Notes: generated by a model from the sequence alone, not told the origin. 64,000 bases of DNA from Maricurvus nonylphenolicus (GCF_042854845.1 NZ_AP031498.1:4216001-4280000); one strand, 5' to 3'. Shown: positions 8,038 to 17,760, counted from the stretch's first letter. Translations and numbers: made by a program.

Positions 8038-8370
8038 TTAAGCTTTCTTAACGTATTTCGGCGTAATTTTGATAGCGCCAACACCGGGCACCTTACAGTC
8101 GATATTGTGATCATCCGCACTTTCTACCAGGCGGATATTCTTGATTTTGGTACCAATCTTCACCACAGAAGAAGAACCCTTAACCTTAAGATCTTTAATC
8201 ACGGTTACACTGTCGCCATCGCTCAAAATAGCGCCATTGGAATCTTTAACGATCAGGCGGTCTTCATCCTCTTCAGCATTGATGGGCCATTCATAGGCGC
8301 ATTCAGGGCAGATATAGCTAGGACCATCTTCGTAAGGGTATTCTGAATTGCATTTTGGGCAATTGGGCAT
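8038..8370 (-). CDS. yjdM: Zinc-ribbon protein YjdM (PhnA family)
   Basis: A 110-residue protein with an N-terminal zinc ribbon (CPKCNSEYPYED and ICPECAYEW) followed by the PhnA beta-barrel domain (LSDGDSVTVIKDLKVKGSS, IKNIRLVE). Length and layout are typical of the family. The old name links it to phosphonate use, but it is not part of the phosphonate lyase and its role is unclear. It is followed closely by the GyrI-like gene. Confidence 0.92.
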   Translation of the reverse strand: MPNCPKCNSEYPYEDGPSYICPECAYEWPINAEEDEDRLIVKDSNGAILSDGDSVTVIKDLKVKGSSSVVKIGTKIKNIRLVESADDHNIDCKVPGVGAIKITPKYVKKA

Positions 8371-8438
8371 GGAGGTTCTCTTTGGGTAAATCGAAAGCGC
8401 CTATTATCCAATAAATAGAGAAGGTAATAAATGGGAAG

Positions 8439-9059
8439 TTAGAGCGACCGCTCAAAGCCAATTACCAGCTGTAACCCATCGTATCCAGAGTTATCAGGGA
8501 ACAGATTGGCATTGGAGATATGAAACCACTGCACTGAAGCAGTCACGCGCTTCTTGCTACCCGCCGGCACCACAATGCCGGAGCCCAAAAACAGGGTAAA
8601 GTTCTCATCGCTACCATCGGCAGGAAATGGCGGCTTCGAAACCATATACTGGAAGCCACCGCCGCCTTCATAATAGTAATTGATGTTCTTCGCCGTTGAG
8701 AAGGACTTACGCAAGGCAAGATCAACGCCTAACGAGTGAGAGCTCCCACCTTCTATATCTGATGAAGGATTGTTATCCGCCACAGCATTAACATCGTAGT
8801 AGGAATAGACTACATTGGTTAATAAGATGAGGTCATAGGGCACTACCGCATAACCCATCCCCAGAGATAGCCGATAGGGATCGCCTTCATCGTTAAAGTG
8901 TACAGCAGGTACAGAGCCGGACAGATGCCAAAAGGAAGGATTGAATGAAGTATTCAATAACAGATCGGAAAAATAGCTGCTACTTTCTTTCTCAGAACCA
9001 AGGGACACGGAGGTCCACAGAGATAGAAACACCGCAAGCGCGGCCCGTTTAAATGCCAC
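8439..9059 (-). CDS. PagL-like outer-membrane protein (acyloxyacyl hydrolase family)
   Basis: 206 residues with a signal peptide (AVFLSLWTSVSLGS) and a small beta-barrel composition. The C-terminal part has SVQWFHISNANLFPDNSGYD, matching the PagL region with the catalytic His and Ser (H-x-S). The usual catalytic glutamate position appears as Asp in GYDGLQ. PagL removes an acyl chain from lipid A in the outer membrane. The assignment rests on this motif and on overall layout, so activity is uncertain. The start is GTG after GGGAAGAG. Confidence 0.6.
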   Translation of the reverse strand: MAFKRAALAVFLSLWTSVSLGSEKESSSYFSDLLLNTSFNPSFWHLSGSVPAVHFNDEGDPYRLSLGMGYAVVPYDLILLTNVVYSYYDVNAVADNNPSSDIEGGSSHSLGVDLALRKSFSTAKNINYYYEGGGGFQYMVSKPPFPADGSDENFTLFLGSGIVVPAGSKKRVTASVQWFHISNANLFPDNSGYDGLQLVIGFERSL

Positions 9060-9168
9060 AATGTTGCTCTTCCCAGCGCCTCTAATATTGTTGTATGCAT
9101 CCTAAATTTTATACCAACATCAGATAACCTGCCCTTATTTCAGACTACCCTCAAATGGCAACAACTCT

Positions 9169-9963
9169 CTAGGGAGCCTCAATGCTCTGAGGTATTACCG
9201 CCTCCGGAAAACCATATTTCATGGCAAGCTTTTTCATTCTGCCATCTCGCCTCAACCTCTCAACCCCCAGATCAAATGCTTTACTAATCGCCAGGCTGTC
9301 GTCACGGCGAGGAGAAAAAGCGATATAGGTGTTGGCAGACTCTGTGGCTTGACCTGCTTCTCGTAAAAACCCCGACACTTTAAGATTTTTGGCGGTATAC
9401 CATACTACGGGAGGGCTATCGGTTATGACATCAATACGACCGCTCAACAATAGCTTGATGTTACGTTCAATAGGGTTTTTCCCCGTTAGCAGATGGATAC
9501 GTGAAGCATCCAATGTGTGGTCTTTGACATACTGGTCTAACCCCTCACCGTAGGAATATCCCCTGACGACTCCGAGGCGTATTCCCTCCAATGACGCTAG
9601 ATTTTTATAGCGCCAATCAGATTCAATCCGGGTAAACATGGTATTGCCAGAGATGATCATAAGAGGGTAACGAGGATACAGAAAGTCAGGGGCATCTCCG
9701 TGATAAGCACCTACAACACCGTTGATCTCGCCTGATCGAGCCATGGCAAGGGCCCTTTGCCAGGGCATTTCAATATAGCGCACCCGGTAACCTGCGGGCT
9801 GTAACGCTAGGTGAGCTATATCAATCATAAAGCCAGGCAGTGGGTCGTCTTCGCCACAGTTAATCGGGCACCAGCGATCCGCTGCCAACACGACGACTTT
9901 CGTCTCAGCAAAGACACAAAAACTAAAGCATAGCGTTAGGAAGCATAGAAGCCTCATCTTCAT
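9169..9963 (-). CDS. Periplasmic solute-binding protein, family 3
   Basis: 264 residues with signal peptide (LLCFLTLCFSFCVFA) and the two-lobed SBP_bac_3 pattern: PGFMIDIAHLALQPAGYRV, then PWQRALAMARSGEINGVVG, and a second-lobe LGVVRGYSYG. No ABC permease or ATPase is nearby, so it is an orphan; many such orphans in marine gammaproteobacteria are of unknown ligand. ATG at 9957 has better ribosome-site spacing (AGAAGG, 7 bases) than ATG at 9963; both keep the signal peptide. Confidence 0.8.
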   Translation of the reverse strand: MKMRLLCFLTLCFSFCVFAETKVVVLAADRWCPINCGEDDPLPGFMIDIAHLALQPAGYRVRYIEMPWQRALAMARSGEINGVVGAYHGDAPDFLYPRYPLMIISGNTMFTRIESDWRYKNLASLEGIRLGVVRGYSYGEGLDQYVKDHTLDASRIHLLTGKNPIERNIKLLLSGRIDVITDSPPVVWYTAKNLKVSGFLREAGQATESANTYIAFSPRRDDSLAISKAFDLGVERLRRDGRMKKLAMKYGFPEAVIPQSIEAP

Positions 9964-10020
9964 GCCTTCTGCTTATAAGAAAGGGGCACAGAGTAGTGAC
10001 TATCAGTATAGCTATTTTCC

Positions 10021-10047
10021 GGGGGCAGACGCTGCGGGTCTGCCCCC
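10021..10047. repeat. GGG-rich inverted repeat between convergent ends
   Basis: A hairpin with 10-base perfect arms (GGGGGCAGAC / GTCTGCCCCC) and a 7-base loop. It belongs with similar GGGTC(A/T)GACCC hairpins at 21846-21858 and 33686-33712. It lies just after the end of the alpha/beta hydrolase gene and could also stop transcription. Confidence 0.6.
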
Positions 10048-10053
10048 ACACTA

Positions 10054-11133
10054 CTATCCCTGAGTCTTTAAGAACTCCAATAGCCGAGGAAACACATCGA
10101 TATGCGAGTTTACCCCCATAAACAAATCATTATGGGCATAGTCAGGTACTTCGAATAATGAGACATCTTTGTCCGGGTAGTAGGTTTGGAGAATATTATA
10201 ATAGGTCTGAATTGAGTCATACCAACAGCGGTTCTCCTTGCCTGTACACAACAGCATGGGAATATCGATATTTTCGACCTTATCGAGATAGTTGATTCTT
10301 TGCTTATGATCCTCATTATTAGATACCGCGGCACTGTGGTGCATCATTTTTTCCAGATGAAAATAGTAGGAGATAGGCAGAGGACCAAAGTATTCCGTCA
10401 GCTTATCATGGGTATCCGGGTGAATATGCTCATGTTTGAATATGGTTGATTCATGACCAGAACCAATAATAAAACTCATCAGGCGGCAAGTGGGATTATC
10501 ACACTGGTTCTGGCTAACAGCACTTCCCAGTATTGAGAGGTATTCACTGGTTTGAAAGTCGATTTCGGCGGGATCGACGGAGAAATGGCTTAGTTTGAGC
10601 ACACTGTTAGCGAAATGAGGAATGCTATACAGCTTGGCAAAAGAGCCAAATTCCAACCTTGGGCTTAACCCTAAATTTGCAATAATAGCGCTTTTAATCC
10701 CCTCAACCTGTTGATCTGCCAGTGCCATAGAAAATGCCAGAGAACCAACACAATGTGCAATCACATGAATATCATCATGCAGACTGTTAGCGCGAACATG
10801 CTCAACAGCCAAGGGAATATCGAACCTGCATACATCATCCAGATTATGGCCCATTTCCACATAACGCTTGCCATAGACGGCACTACCACGCCAGTCCAGT
10901 AACCATACATCACCAAAACCATTGTCCAGCAAATAACTCACAGGGTTATACCATTCCGGGCCCGCAAACATTTTGTAAGAGCTGGTCAACCCATGAATCA
11001 TCAATATCGGTGGAGCCTCTTTGTCGCGACAGAAGCGATGCAAGTAGATATCGATATTGTCGGGGGTTGTTAATACAAAACTCTGCACGTCACAGTCTGT
11101 TACACCGCTGTAATCAATATTATCAATTCTCAT
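10054..11133 (-). CDS. Alpha/beta hydrolase with cysteine nucleophile
   Basis: 359 residues, cytoplasmic. An alpha/beta hydrolase core with oxyanion motif MIHGLTSS, LLDWRGS, a nucleophile elbow AHCVGS (residues about 166-171), and a late His in YAHNDLFMG. The nucleophile is Cys rather than Ser, as in dienelactone hydrolases and PHA synthases. The AHCVGS pattern resembles hydrolase domains fused to GMC oxidoreductases (from memory, moderate certainty). The start (AAGGAAA upstream) is 15 bases after the NRPS-like gene, so the two form an operon; it may hydrolyse or transfer that enzyme's product. Confidence 0.8.
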   Translation of the reverse strand: MRIDNIDYSGVTDCDVQSFVLTTPDNIDIYLHRFCRDKEAPPILMIHGLTSSYKMFAGPEWYNPVSYLLDNGFGDVWLLDWRGSAVYGKRYVEMGHNLDDVCRFDIPLAVEHVRANSLHDDIHVIAHCVGSLAFSMALADQQVEGIKSAIIANLGLSPRLEFGSFAKLYSIPHFANSVLKLSHFSVDPAEIDFQTSEYLSILGSAVSQNQCDNPTCRLMSFIIGSGHESTIFKHEHIHPDTHDKLTEYFGPLPISYYFHLEKMMHHSAAVSNNEDHKQRINYLDKVENIDIPMLLCTGKENRCWYDSIQTYYNILQTYYPDKDVSLFEVPDYAHNDLFMGVNSHIDVFPRLLEFLKTQG

Positions 11134-11148
11134 AACTATTTCCTTAAC

Positions 11149-14100
11149 TCAGCCCTTGAACATCGCTGATAAGAATCCCAAACGGTTAAATACCGTTTTA
11201 AACTTAGCCAAGGCTTTTCGCTTCTCGCGTAAAAACGGGATGATATCTACATCCTCTTTAATGTCTTGCCAGGACCAGATATTTCTTCGTAGATAGAGGT
11301 TTAGGTAATTTTTTACAAAGGGGATGGTTAAAAATGCTATCCACATCATTTTGCTTTTCATTTTTCCCTTGTCATCCAACATTGGCCTGAATGTCATATC
11401 GGCTAACTGGCTGCGAAATAATTCCGCAAAAGGTACTTCTATCATCCCGGCAAAGAGTGTCTCTCCATCTCGCTCAATGCTTATCAATAACTGAGAAACT
11501 TCAAAAAACAGGTTCTCAATCGATTTGTTAACTTTCATGCCCTTTAAGCTATAGATATCTCCCTGCTGAGACCTCAGCTCTACGTGGTACACCAAAAATA
11601 ACAGGGATTCCTTTTGCTTCGGCCGATAACCGCTGAACGGAGCTATTTCAAAGAAACCATTACTGACAGCTAAAGGAGCCTTATCCAGCATTGCACACCG
11701 CACTTCTCCAGTGAGAGACACCTTTTTTGAGCTAAAGAGTTCAGAGTAACTGCCAACATGCAGAGTAAAATCTGTGTCTATAGCACAACTCTGCTGACGA
11801 CCTTGTTCATAAGCCGTACGATAGTCTTCATCACTGCTTATATCCTGCCAGGGGGAAATATATCCTGACATTCTCTCAGAAACACAAAACAGGTCACCGG
11901 TATCTTTCGTTGAATCCCGATCCAGTAAACCATTTTCCTTGAAGACCTCGTCCATTCCCAGAAACAGTTCCGGGGTAATGGCCGGGAAAGACAAACCGTG
12001 ATTGTTCAGAAATTGCTGGGTATAGGAGGTTTTAACCGGTGGTGCAGTCAATAGAATTTCTATAAAGGACGGTTGCTTGTCAACTTCATAAAACAGAGGT
12101 TCATATCGTGCCAGAGGCATGTCCGGCTGTTGTTTAAACAGTGCCAGCATCTTTTCACGCCATTGATCAAACGGTAGCACCTCAAGTTTATTGCCATTAA
12201 ATCTGGCCCAAGTGCTCACATCGTCAAGACTGGCAGCATAGGGATTGGCAATATGAAATACTTCACCGGCATTATTCGATTCGCGGGCAATACAATCAAT
12301 TGCCTTGGCAGTGAAGTCGACCGGCACCAGATCCATATCGCGCATCTCTGGGCTGATACCGGTTTTTCTAATAGTCACCAACAAGTGAGTTAAAAAGTCA
12401 GAATGATTGATTGAGTTGGTGACGGCGTTGCCTGCAATAGTGCCCAGACGCACTATCTGAGCATTTAATCCACGCTCTACCGCACGATTAATCAACTTCT
12501 CACTTGCCCATTTCGACTGTTGATAACCTGTAGGAATCCCCGCAGGGGTACCCGTTGCCACCGTCTCGGCATATTCATTTAATTGGATGTGCTGAGTACC
12601 ATGCAATACCCCCAGGCTGGAAATATAAATCAGCTTCTTGTGCACACGTGTTGCACATAACTTAATCAGCGTTCTGGTGGACTCTACATTGGCTTGTTTT
12701 ATTCGGTTGTAGCTTTCAAAGAAATTGACATTGGCGCCACAGTGAACCACTCGGGTAATGGTATCCTGCAGAGAATTCCACACCTCATCCTCAAGCCCCA
12801 ACAAGGATTTGCCAAGATCACCGGCCAGAACATCAATTCTGTCTAATTCTTCGCTAGAAAATGACAACTTGTACTGCTCAGCTGTTGCCCTGAGACGGTC
12901 TTTTGCCATGGCTGAGTCGGCAGCCCTGATCAGGCAGGTGACACGAGCCTCCCTCTCCCGTAGCAGCTGCTTTAAGATATGCACTCCTACATAACCTGTA
13001 GCCCCGGTTAACAGAGTGTTTTGGGAAGTACCTTCCGCTGTATGCTGCCAACCTTCAAGTAGTGGCATATCATCATAAGATAGTTCGATATCCTCAAGTA
13101 TCTCCCGGTAAAGCTGGTTTTTACCTTGATAAGTATCCCGCGTTAACCCTGTGTTCAAACGATCACTGATAAATGCCAACAGTGCGGTAAAGGTGGAATT
13201 TTCGTAGACCTCTTCCATGGCCAGGTCCAGGCCGAAGGTTTGATTGATCCTGACCAGAAGACCTACAGCCGCAAGCGAATCCCCACCCGACTCAAAGAAA
13301 TCTCCACAGGGCTGGGTCGCCTTAAGCTCCAGGGATTGACGCCATAAGTGCTCAAGCGTGGTGGTAACCGAGGAATCAATTACTCTACTAGCTCCCTTAT
13401 CTTTCTCATCATCAATAAAACACGCCGCTAGCAGAAATGCCGCTTCTTTTCTGCGATCAACGGCTATTACACTCTGCTGTGAATTTTTAGCCGATGTATG
13501 GTTTGTGAAAAAACAGTTGACCTTGACCTCAACCAACTTATCAACAGGGATGTTCTGTAACCCATCTGAAAATTCAAGGTGTAAGCTACGGCCAACGGCC
13601 TCAAGAAAATCACGGCCTGGTTTATTCCTGCATGTATCTTTATAGTCAAAACTGACCGTAGTGGCCCCCATCTCCCGGCAAATGGAATAGATATGGTTGA
13701 GGATATGCACTTCTATGCCGCGGCCCAGCACGCGACAACTGACAAGAAGATTTCTAACAACCAGGTGGCGATCCCGAACAGCGAACAGAATAAAACCAAT
13801 AATGCCGTAGTCCCCAAAGCGATCACGACAACTTATTACATAACCTTCAAAGCCCTGCTTATCCAGCAAGTCCTGTAGCTGAAGCTCATTAAGCCGCTCA
13901 CCGGTCAAGTTAAACTGGTTGGTTCTTTGCGTTAATTGACTCGCCCGTTTGATATTACTGCTATCAACAAAGAACAATGAGGTTTCCAGGTTAAGATCCT
14001 GAATAAAGGCTTCGATATCCGTATGCTGGGAGCGATTCTTCTTCCTGCTTACCTCCTCCCGGTAGACTCTTGTACGGTCAAAATCGCTGCTGAACTCATG

Positions 14101-16458
14101 GGATAACACCCATAAGTTGTCTATCCAAGCTGAAAGTGCTTCTGCCTCGGTAGGTATCTGTAGCGATAACACCTGTGGAGCCGAGAACTGCATCTTTTCG
14201 ATCTCAACCGGGTTGTCATCAATGAAGACAAAGGAATCCAAACCGAGATTCAGCTCTTCAGCCAATTCCCGGACATTGCCCGATTTATCGCTCCAATTGA
14301 TCTTATGGGAAACTATATGCTCCATGCTCAGCGGCATATCCTGGCGGCTATTAAATACCCGTAGCACCTCCTCTTCATTATTCTTGGAAGCCAGTGCGAG
14401 TAACCCACCGCGCTTTTGAATGGAGACCAGCTTTTCCTGAAACCGCTTGTGATGCTCGGTTATCTCTAGACCCTCAACACCATCTTCACCCACCACGCCT
14501 TTCCACAAGGTGTTATCACAATCCAACACAAACACCTTGGGCGCTATGGTTGAATGACAGTAAGAAAATGACAGCATTTTCCTGGCTAACACGTTATAGA
14601 GTTCTGCTTTATAGGGTATATGGGCAAGCTTCTCGGCATCTGGATCAAACAGGTGCTGATCAAACTCGCCTTCAAGATTCACAACGGAAACCGAAGACAA
14701 ATCAGCCAGCTTTTCCATTAACCTTTTGTTAGCCTCTACCCAGAAGCTATTTGCAGCTGTAGAAGGACACAGGATAATTTGGTGATAAACCGATTTATTG
14801 TTTACCGATGCTGAAACAGCGTCGGCAATCTCATCAATAACTGTTGAAACATCCTCTTCCGATACCTCGACAGCGGCCTTATTTCTAAAGAAGTCTTCCA
14901 TCCGCAGAAGAACATTCATTCCTCCTGGCCTTTTATGCTCCCCAGGTAATATCAGAGACTGAATCACCTGCTGATAGGGATAAAGTAAGGTATCAATTGA
15001 TACGTCCTTTGCCTTGGATAACGACGCCATGGTTTTCTTGAAGGGGTCCAGGGTAAAAGATCCCACCACATGGACACTAAGGCTCTGCCCTTCTTCCTCG
15101 GTAGAACCCTCACTCTCAACTAGAGATTCCAGATAGGCATCATCATCGCCACAGATGATATCCAGCATCTGCAAGAACTTGGGGCTCGATTTATCCACAG
15201 CAGTTTCGTCGAAGATGTCTTGCCCATACTCAATCTTTACTGATGCAGCAGATTGTCGTTCCTGTACAGTTATCCACATATCCATATCGGAATGGGTAAA
15301 CTCACCATAAACCGCTGCCAAATGCATATTATGGTGTGTCGCATTCAAATCGACTGCACGCAGATGATTAAATAACACCTGGATTCTCGGCGGTCTGTCC
15401 CCCTGTTTTGCCGTACTTGTATACAAATCCCCTATCGGAAAAAAACGCCACTTAAGAGCCGTTTTAATTTGTTTTCCCACATCAACGACTAACTCAGACA
15501 AGGACGCATGCTGCTCGGCATCGAAACGAATAGGCATAGGACGGGATAAATAGCCCATCGCGCCTTTATGAAATTTACCGGGTCTGACATCCACAGGAAG
15601 ACCTATAACAAACTTGTTCTGGCCCGAGACAGCATTAACAAACAATTGGGCCGCTGCGGTATAGATTGCTGTTGTTGATATACCGAGAGACTTGGCTTTA
15701 GTATTTACAGCATCGACAACATCCTGCGGGATATCATATTCCCGATGCATTAGCTTCATGGTTCGCTTTAGCAGCGGTATATCCTTACCAAAATCTATAT
15801 CTTTAAACCCCTGCAGCGATGTTAACAACTGCTCTTTGCGTTCGTTATAACGCTCGATGCCTTTGTCCTCTAATGCGCTATAAGACTGGGCATCACCCAC
15901 CGCGGCATATGGAAAATCTCCTAAGAGATTGCCCAGCTTAAGTTCATAGTAATGACGAAACTCCAACCCAAACAGTACTGTAGATCGAAAGTCGGCAATA
16001 ATATGGTGCACGGTTAACACAAAAATATGCTCTTCCGGTGCAACTTTGCACACTGAGCATAAAAAAGGCGGATTTTCGAAAATATTGAAATGTGTATTTA
16101 GATTTTTTCGGTAGATATTTTTGACTTCATCAAACGGCACCTCAGTGTCCGAGAAATCAAAATAGGGAACAGAGAACTCCATTTTATCACGAGGCAGAAT
16201 ATGCCTAATAACACCTTCCGGTGTGCGTTCAAAACAGGATCTAAAGCTATCGTGACGTTGAATAATCCCTTCGATAACTTCCGCACCAATATCGTGCCTG
16301 TATGCACCAGTAAGTGAAAACATCCCCCCAAGGTTGAATGCCAAATCCAGTGCACCTGTTAGACCACTTAAGCGAGCTATTCGGCTCTGGTCATTGGTTG
16401 CCCTGTGGGTTGATTCAAATGTGACCTGTTTATCTTTCTCATAATCATTAAAAGACAT
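11149..16458 (-). CDS. NRPS-like megaenzyme: C - FkbH - carrier - thioester reductase
   Basis: About 1769 residues. Residues 1-450: condensation domain with HHIIADF near 151 (the usual final Gly of HHxxxDG is Phe). About 640-1000: FkbH/HAD-IIIC domain (VFVLDCDNTLWKGVVGEDG, then CRVLGRGIE of the acyltransferase half). About 1030-1100: carrier with FFESGGDSLAAVG. About 1150-1480: thioester reductase, NTLLTGATGYVG and catalytic YQQSK. About 1510-1769: a domain starting near MSGYISPW that I cannot name. There is no adenylation domain. FkbH domains load a glyceryl unit from 1,3-bisphosphoglycerate, so a glyceryl thioester that is acylated by the C domain and released by reduction is inferred. ATG at 16458 (GGAG upstream) was chosen over TTG at 16470. 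Confidence 0.88.
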   Translation of the reverse strand: MSFNDYEKDKQVTFESTHRATNDQSRIARLSGLTGALDLAFNLGGMFSLTGAYRHDIGAEVIEGIIQRHDSFRSCFERTPEGVIRHILPRDKMEFSVPYFDFSDTEVPFDEVKNIYRKNLNTHFNIFENPPFLCSVCKVAPEEHIFVLTVHHIIADFRSTVLFGLEFRHYYELKLGNLLGDFPYAAVGDAQSYSALEDKGIERYNERKEQLLTSLQGFKDIDFGKDIPLLKRTMKLMHREYDIPQDVVDAVNTKAKSLGISTTAIYTAAAQLFVNAVSGQNKFVIGLPVDVRPGKFHKGAMGYLSRPMPIRFDAEQHASLSELVVDVGKQIKTALKWRFFPIGDLYTSTAKQGDRPPRIQVLFNHLRAVDLNATHHNMHLAAVYGEFTHSDMDMWITVQERQSAASVKIEYGQDIFDETAVDKSSPKFLQMLDIICGDDDAYLESLVESEGSTEEEGQSLSVHVVGSFTLDPFKKTMASLSKAKDVSIDTLLYPYQQVIQSLILPGEHKRPGGMNVLLRMEDFFRNKAAVEVSEEDVSTVIDEIADAVSASVNNKSVYHQIILCPSTAANSFWVEANKRLMEKLADLSSVSVVNLEGEFDQHLFDPDAEKLAHIPYKAELYNVLARKMLSFSYCHSTIAPKVFVLDCDNTLWKGVVGEDGVEGLEITEHHKRFQEKLVSIQKRGGLLALASKNNEEEVLRVFNSRQDMPLSMEHIVSHKINWSDKSGNVRELAEELNLGLDSFVFIDDNPVEIEKMQFSAPQVLSLQIPTEAEALSAWIDNLWVLSHEFSSDFDRTRVYREEVSRKKNRSQHTDIEAFIQDLNLETSLFFVDSSNIKRASQLTQRTNQFNLTGERLNELQLQDLLDKQGFEGYVISCRDRFGDYGIIGFILFAVRDRHLVVRNLLVSCRVLGRGIEVHILNHIYSICREMGATTVSFDYKDTCRNKPGRDFLEAVGRSLHLEFSDGLQNIPVDKLVEVKVNCFFTNHTSAKNSQQSVIAVDRRKEAAFLLAACFIDDEKDKGASRVIDSSVTTTLEHLWRQSLELKATQPCGDFFESGGDSLAAVGLLVRINQTFGLDLAMEEVYENSTFTALLAFISDRLNTGLTRDTYQGKNQLYREILEDIELSYDDMPLLEGWQHTAEGTSQNTLLTGATGYVGVHILKQLLREREARVTCLIRAADSAMAKDRLRATAEQYKLSFSSEELDRIDVLAGDLGKSLLGLEDEVWNSLQDTITRVVHCGANVNFFESYNRIKQANVESTRTLIKLCATRVHKKLIYISSLGVLHGTQHIQLNEYAETVATGTPAGIPTGYQQSKWASEKLINRAVERGLNAQIVRLGTIAGNAVTNSINHSDFLTHLLVTIRKTGISPEMRDMDLVPVDFTAKAIDCIARESNNAGEVFHIANPYAASLDDVSTWARFNGNKLEVLPFDQWREKMLALFKQQPDMPLARYEPLFYEVDKQPSFIEILLTAPPVKTSYTQQFLNNHGLSFPAITPELFLGMDEVFKENGLLDRDSTKDTGDLFCVSERMSGYISPWQDISSDEDYRTAYEQGRQQSCAIDTDFTLHVGSYSELFSSKKVSLTGEVRCAMLDKAPLAVSNGFFEIAPFSGYRPKQKESLLFLVYHVELRSQQGDIYSLKGMKVNKSIENLFFEVSQLLISIERDGETLFAGMIEVPFAELFRSQLADMTFRPMLDDKGKMKSKMMWIAFLTIPFVKNYLNLYLRRNIWSWQDIKEDVDIIPFLREKRKALAKFKTVFNRLGFLSAMFKG

Positions 16459-16541
16459 TACCTGCTCCAATAACTTCTGTCCTTGCGACGCGACGAATCT
16501 TATCGACTTTTATAAGCCGAAACCACTTAAGGGAAGAATCT

Positions 16542-16815
16542 ATGGAGCAGTTTATATTGCTGAAATGAAGGGATTGTTAATTTTTGAACCCATAAAAACA
16601 ACATGGAATTCTGGCATTCGACAGCACTAGCTGGCTGCACATCTAACTAAAGCAAACTGCCTTTTATGTATTTCTTCGGAATAGATTCATAATCAACTCC
16701 CTCTAAACACCGAACATTAACAGCCCATCCATCGAAGGGCTCAATGCCAGCTTGAATTTCCTTGCTTATATAAATCTCCTTATTACTTAATCAGTTACAG
16801 AATAAACTGCTCCAT
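16542..16815. repeat. 14-base inverted repeats bounding a remnant-bearing segment
   Basis: ATGGAGCAGTTTAT at 16542-16555 is matched exactly in reverse by ATAAACTGCTCCAT at 16802-16815, enclosing 246 bases that hold the GFA gene fragment. No target duplication is visible outside the arms. It might be a short non-autonomous element or chance symmetry of regulatory sites. Confidence 0.45.
16647..16790 (-). pseudogene. Fragment of a GFA (CENP-V type) family gene
   Basis: An open stretch of 47 codons ends with a stop at 16647. It reads like the C-terminal end of glutathione-dependent formaldehyde-activating (GFA) proteins, with GWAVNVRCLEGVDYESI as the key part. There is a stop immediately upstream in frame and the zinc-binding cysteines of the N-terminal part are missing, so this is a decayed remnant. 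It lies in the 366-base gap before the NRPS-like gene, which otherwise must hold that gene's promoter. Confidence 0.6.
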
Positions 16816-16836
16816 CTTACGACTTACACATTAACA

Positions 16837-17760
16837 TCAGGAATCGGACAGCGAATAACCCGCACGAGGAAAGTGCACGTGCAGCAGCCCCAAATCTTTA
16901 GATTCTCTGGCCAAAACGATACGTTTATCGCTACATGCAACCAGGATACCCTCCACGGGCACTATACCGTAATCAGATGGGGCTACTGTGACACTTTTGC
17001 CCACTAACTCGGGCTTAGTACTCTCTTCATTAGGCAATGGCCGAGGCTCTGATTCTCTGGCAATGTTAAATACCTGATTTTGAGAAATCTGCTCAGAATT
17101 ACCATGTCCTATTTGTGTGACACGCTGATACCAATCTTTTACTTTGGGGCCAGCGTTAAGTTCTCTTCGACTACAGAATACATGCAACCATAAAGGATGG
17201 TAAGTTGCAAAATCCGCTATGGAAGGTTTGTCACCAGCAATCCAAGGCTGATGCTGCAATCGTGCTTCCAGCTCATCCAGTAAGGAGTGAATTATTTTTA
17301 CCGCTCTATCCCCTTTTGGCGGCCGCACGGTACCGCCTTGCATTAGGCTTTCTCGATCTTTGGCAAAACGGTACATGCCTAGCGGCCCAAAAGAGCGCAA
17401 CATGGTTCCCAGTATCCGCAGAGGAGGAACCGCACCCACTGCCGCAAAAAATGCTTCTTTTTCAGCCTTGTCCATAAGTGCCTTTGACTGATCATCCAGC
17501 TGATTTACATCCAGACTCGGCTCGTTAGCCAAGTCAGACAATTCATCGGCGATCAAAGCACTGTCACAAAAAATATCCGCACCAATCTGAGCAACAGGAA
17601 TGCGTCGATAACCGCCTGTTAATGGATCAACCGTGGCCCTAGGAGGTTTTACCGATGTCAGCGAAGAATACCAATGCATGTTAGTTAGCCCTAACATCAA
17701 GCGGATTTTTTCTGCATAAGGGGAGAAATCGTAATGATGAAGTATCAGCGAATTTTTCAT
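16837..17760 (-). CDS. Glutathione S-transferase family protein
   Basis: 307 residues. The N-terminal thioredoxin-like domain starts LILHHYDFSPYAEKIRLMLG, the usual GST site region, followed by RRIPVAQIGADIFCDSALIADEL (cis-Pro and glutathione-binding segment). The alpha-helical C-terminal domain includes QPWIAGDKPSIADFATYHPL. It is about 80 residues longer than a typical GST because of a C-terminal extension (about 220-307) of unknown role. Transcribed alone toward the NRPS-like gene; no link to that pathway is shown by the sequence. Confidence 0.88.
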   Translation of the reverse strand: MKNSLILHHYDFSPYAEKIRLMLGLTNMHWYSSLTSVKPPRATVDPLTGGYRRIPVAQIGADIFCDSALIADELSDLANEPSLDVNQLDDQSKALMDKAEKEAFFAAVGAVPPLRILGTMLRSFGPLGMYRFAKDRESLMQGGTVRPPKGDRAVKIIHSLLDELEARLQHQPWIAGDKPSIADFATYHPLWLHVFCSRRELNAGPKVKDWYQRVTQIGHGNSEQISQNQVFNIARESEPRPLPNEESTKPELVGKSVTVAPSDYGIVPVEGILVACSDKRIVLARESKDLGLLHVHFPRAGYSLSDS

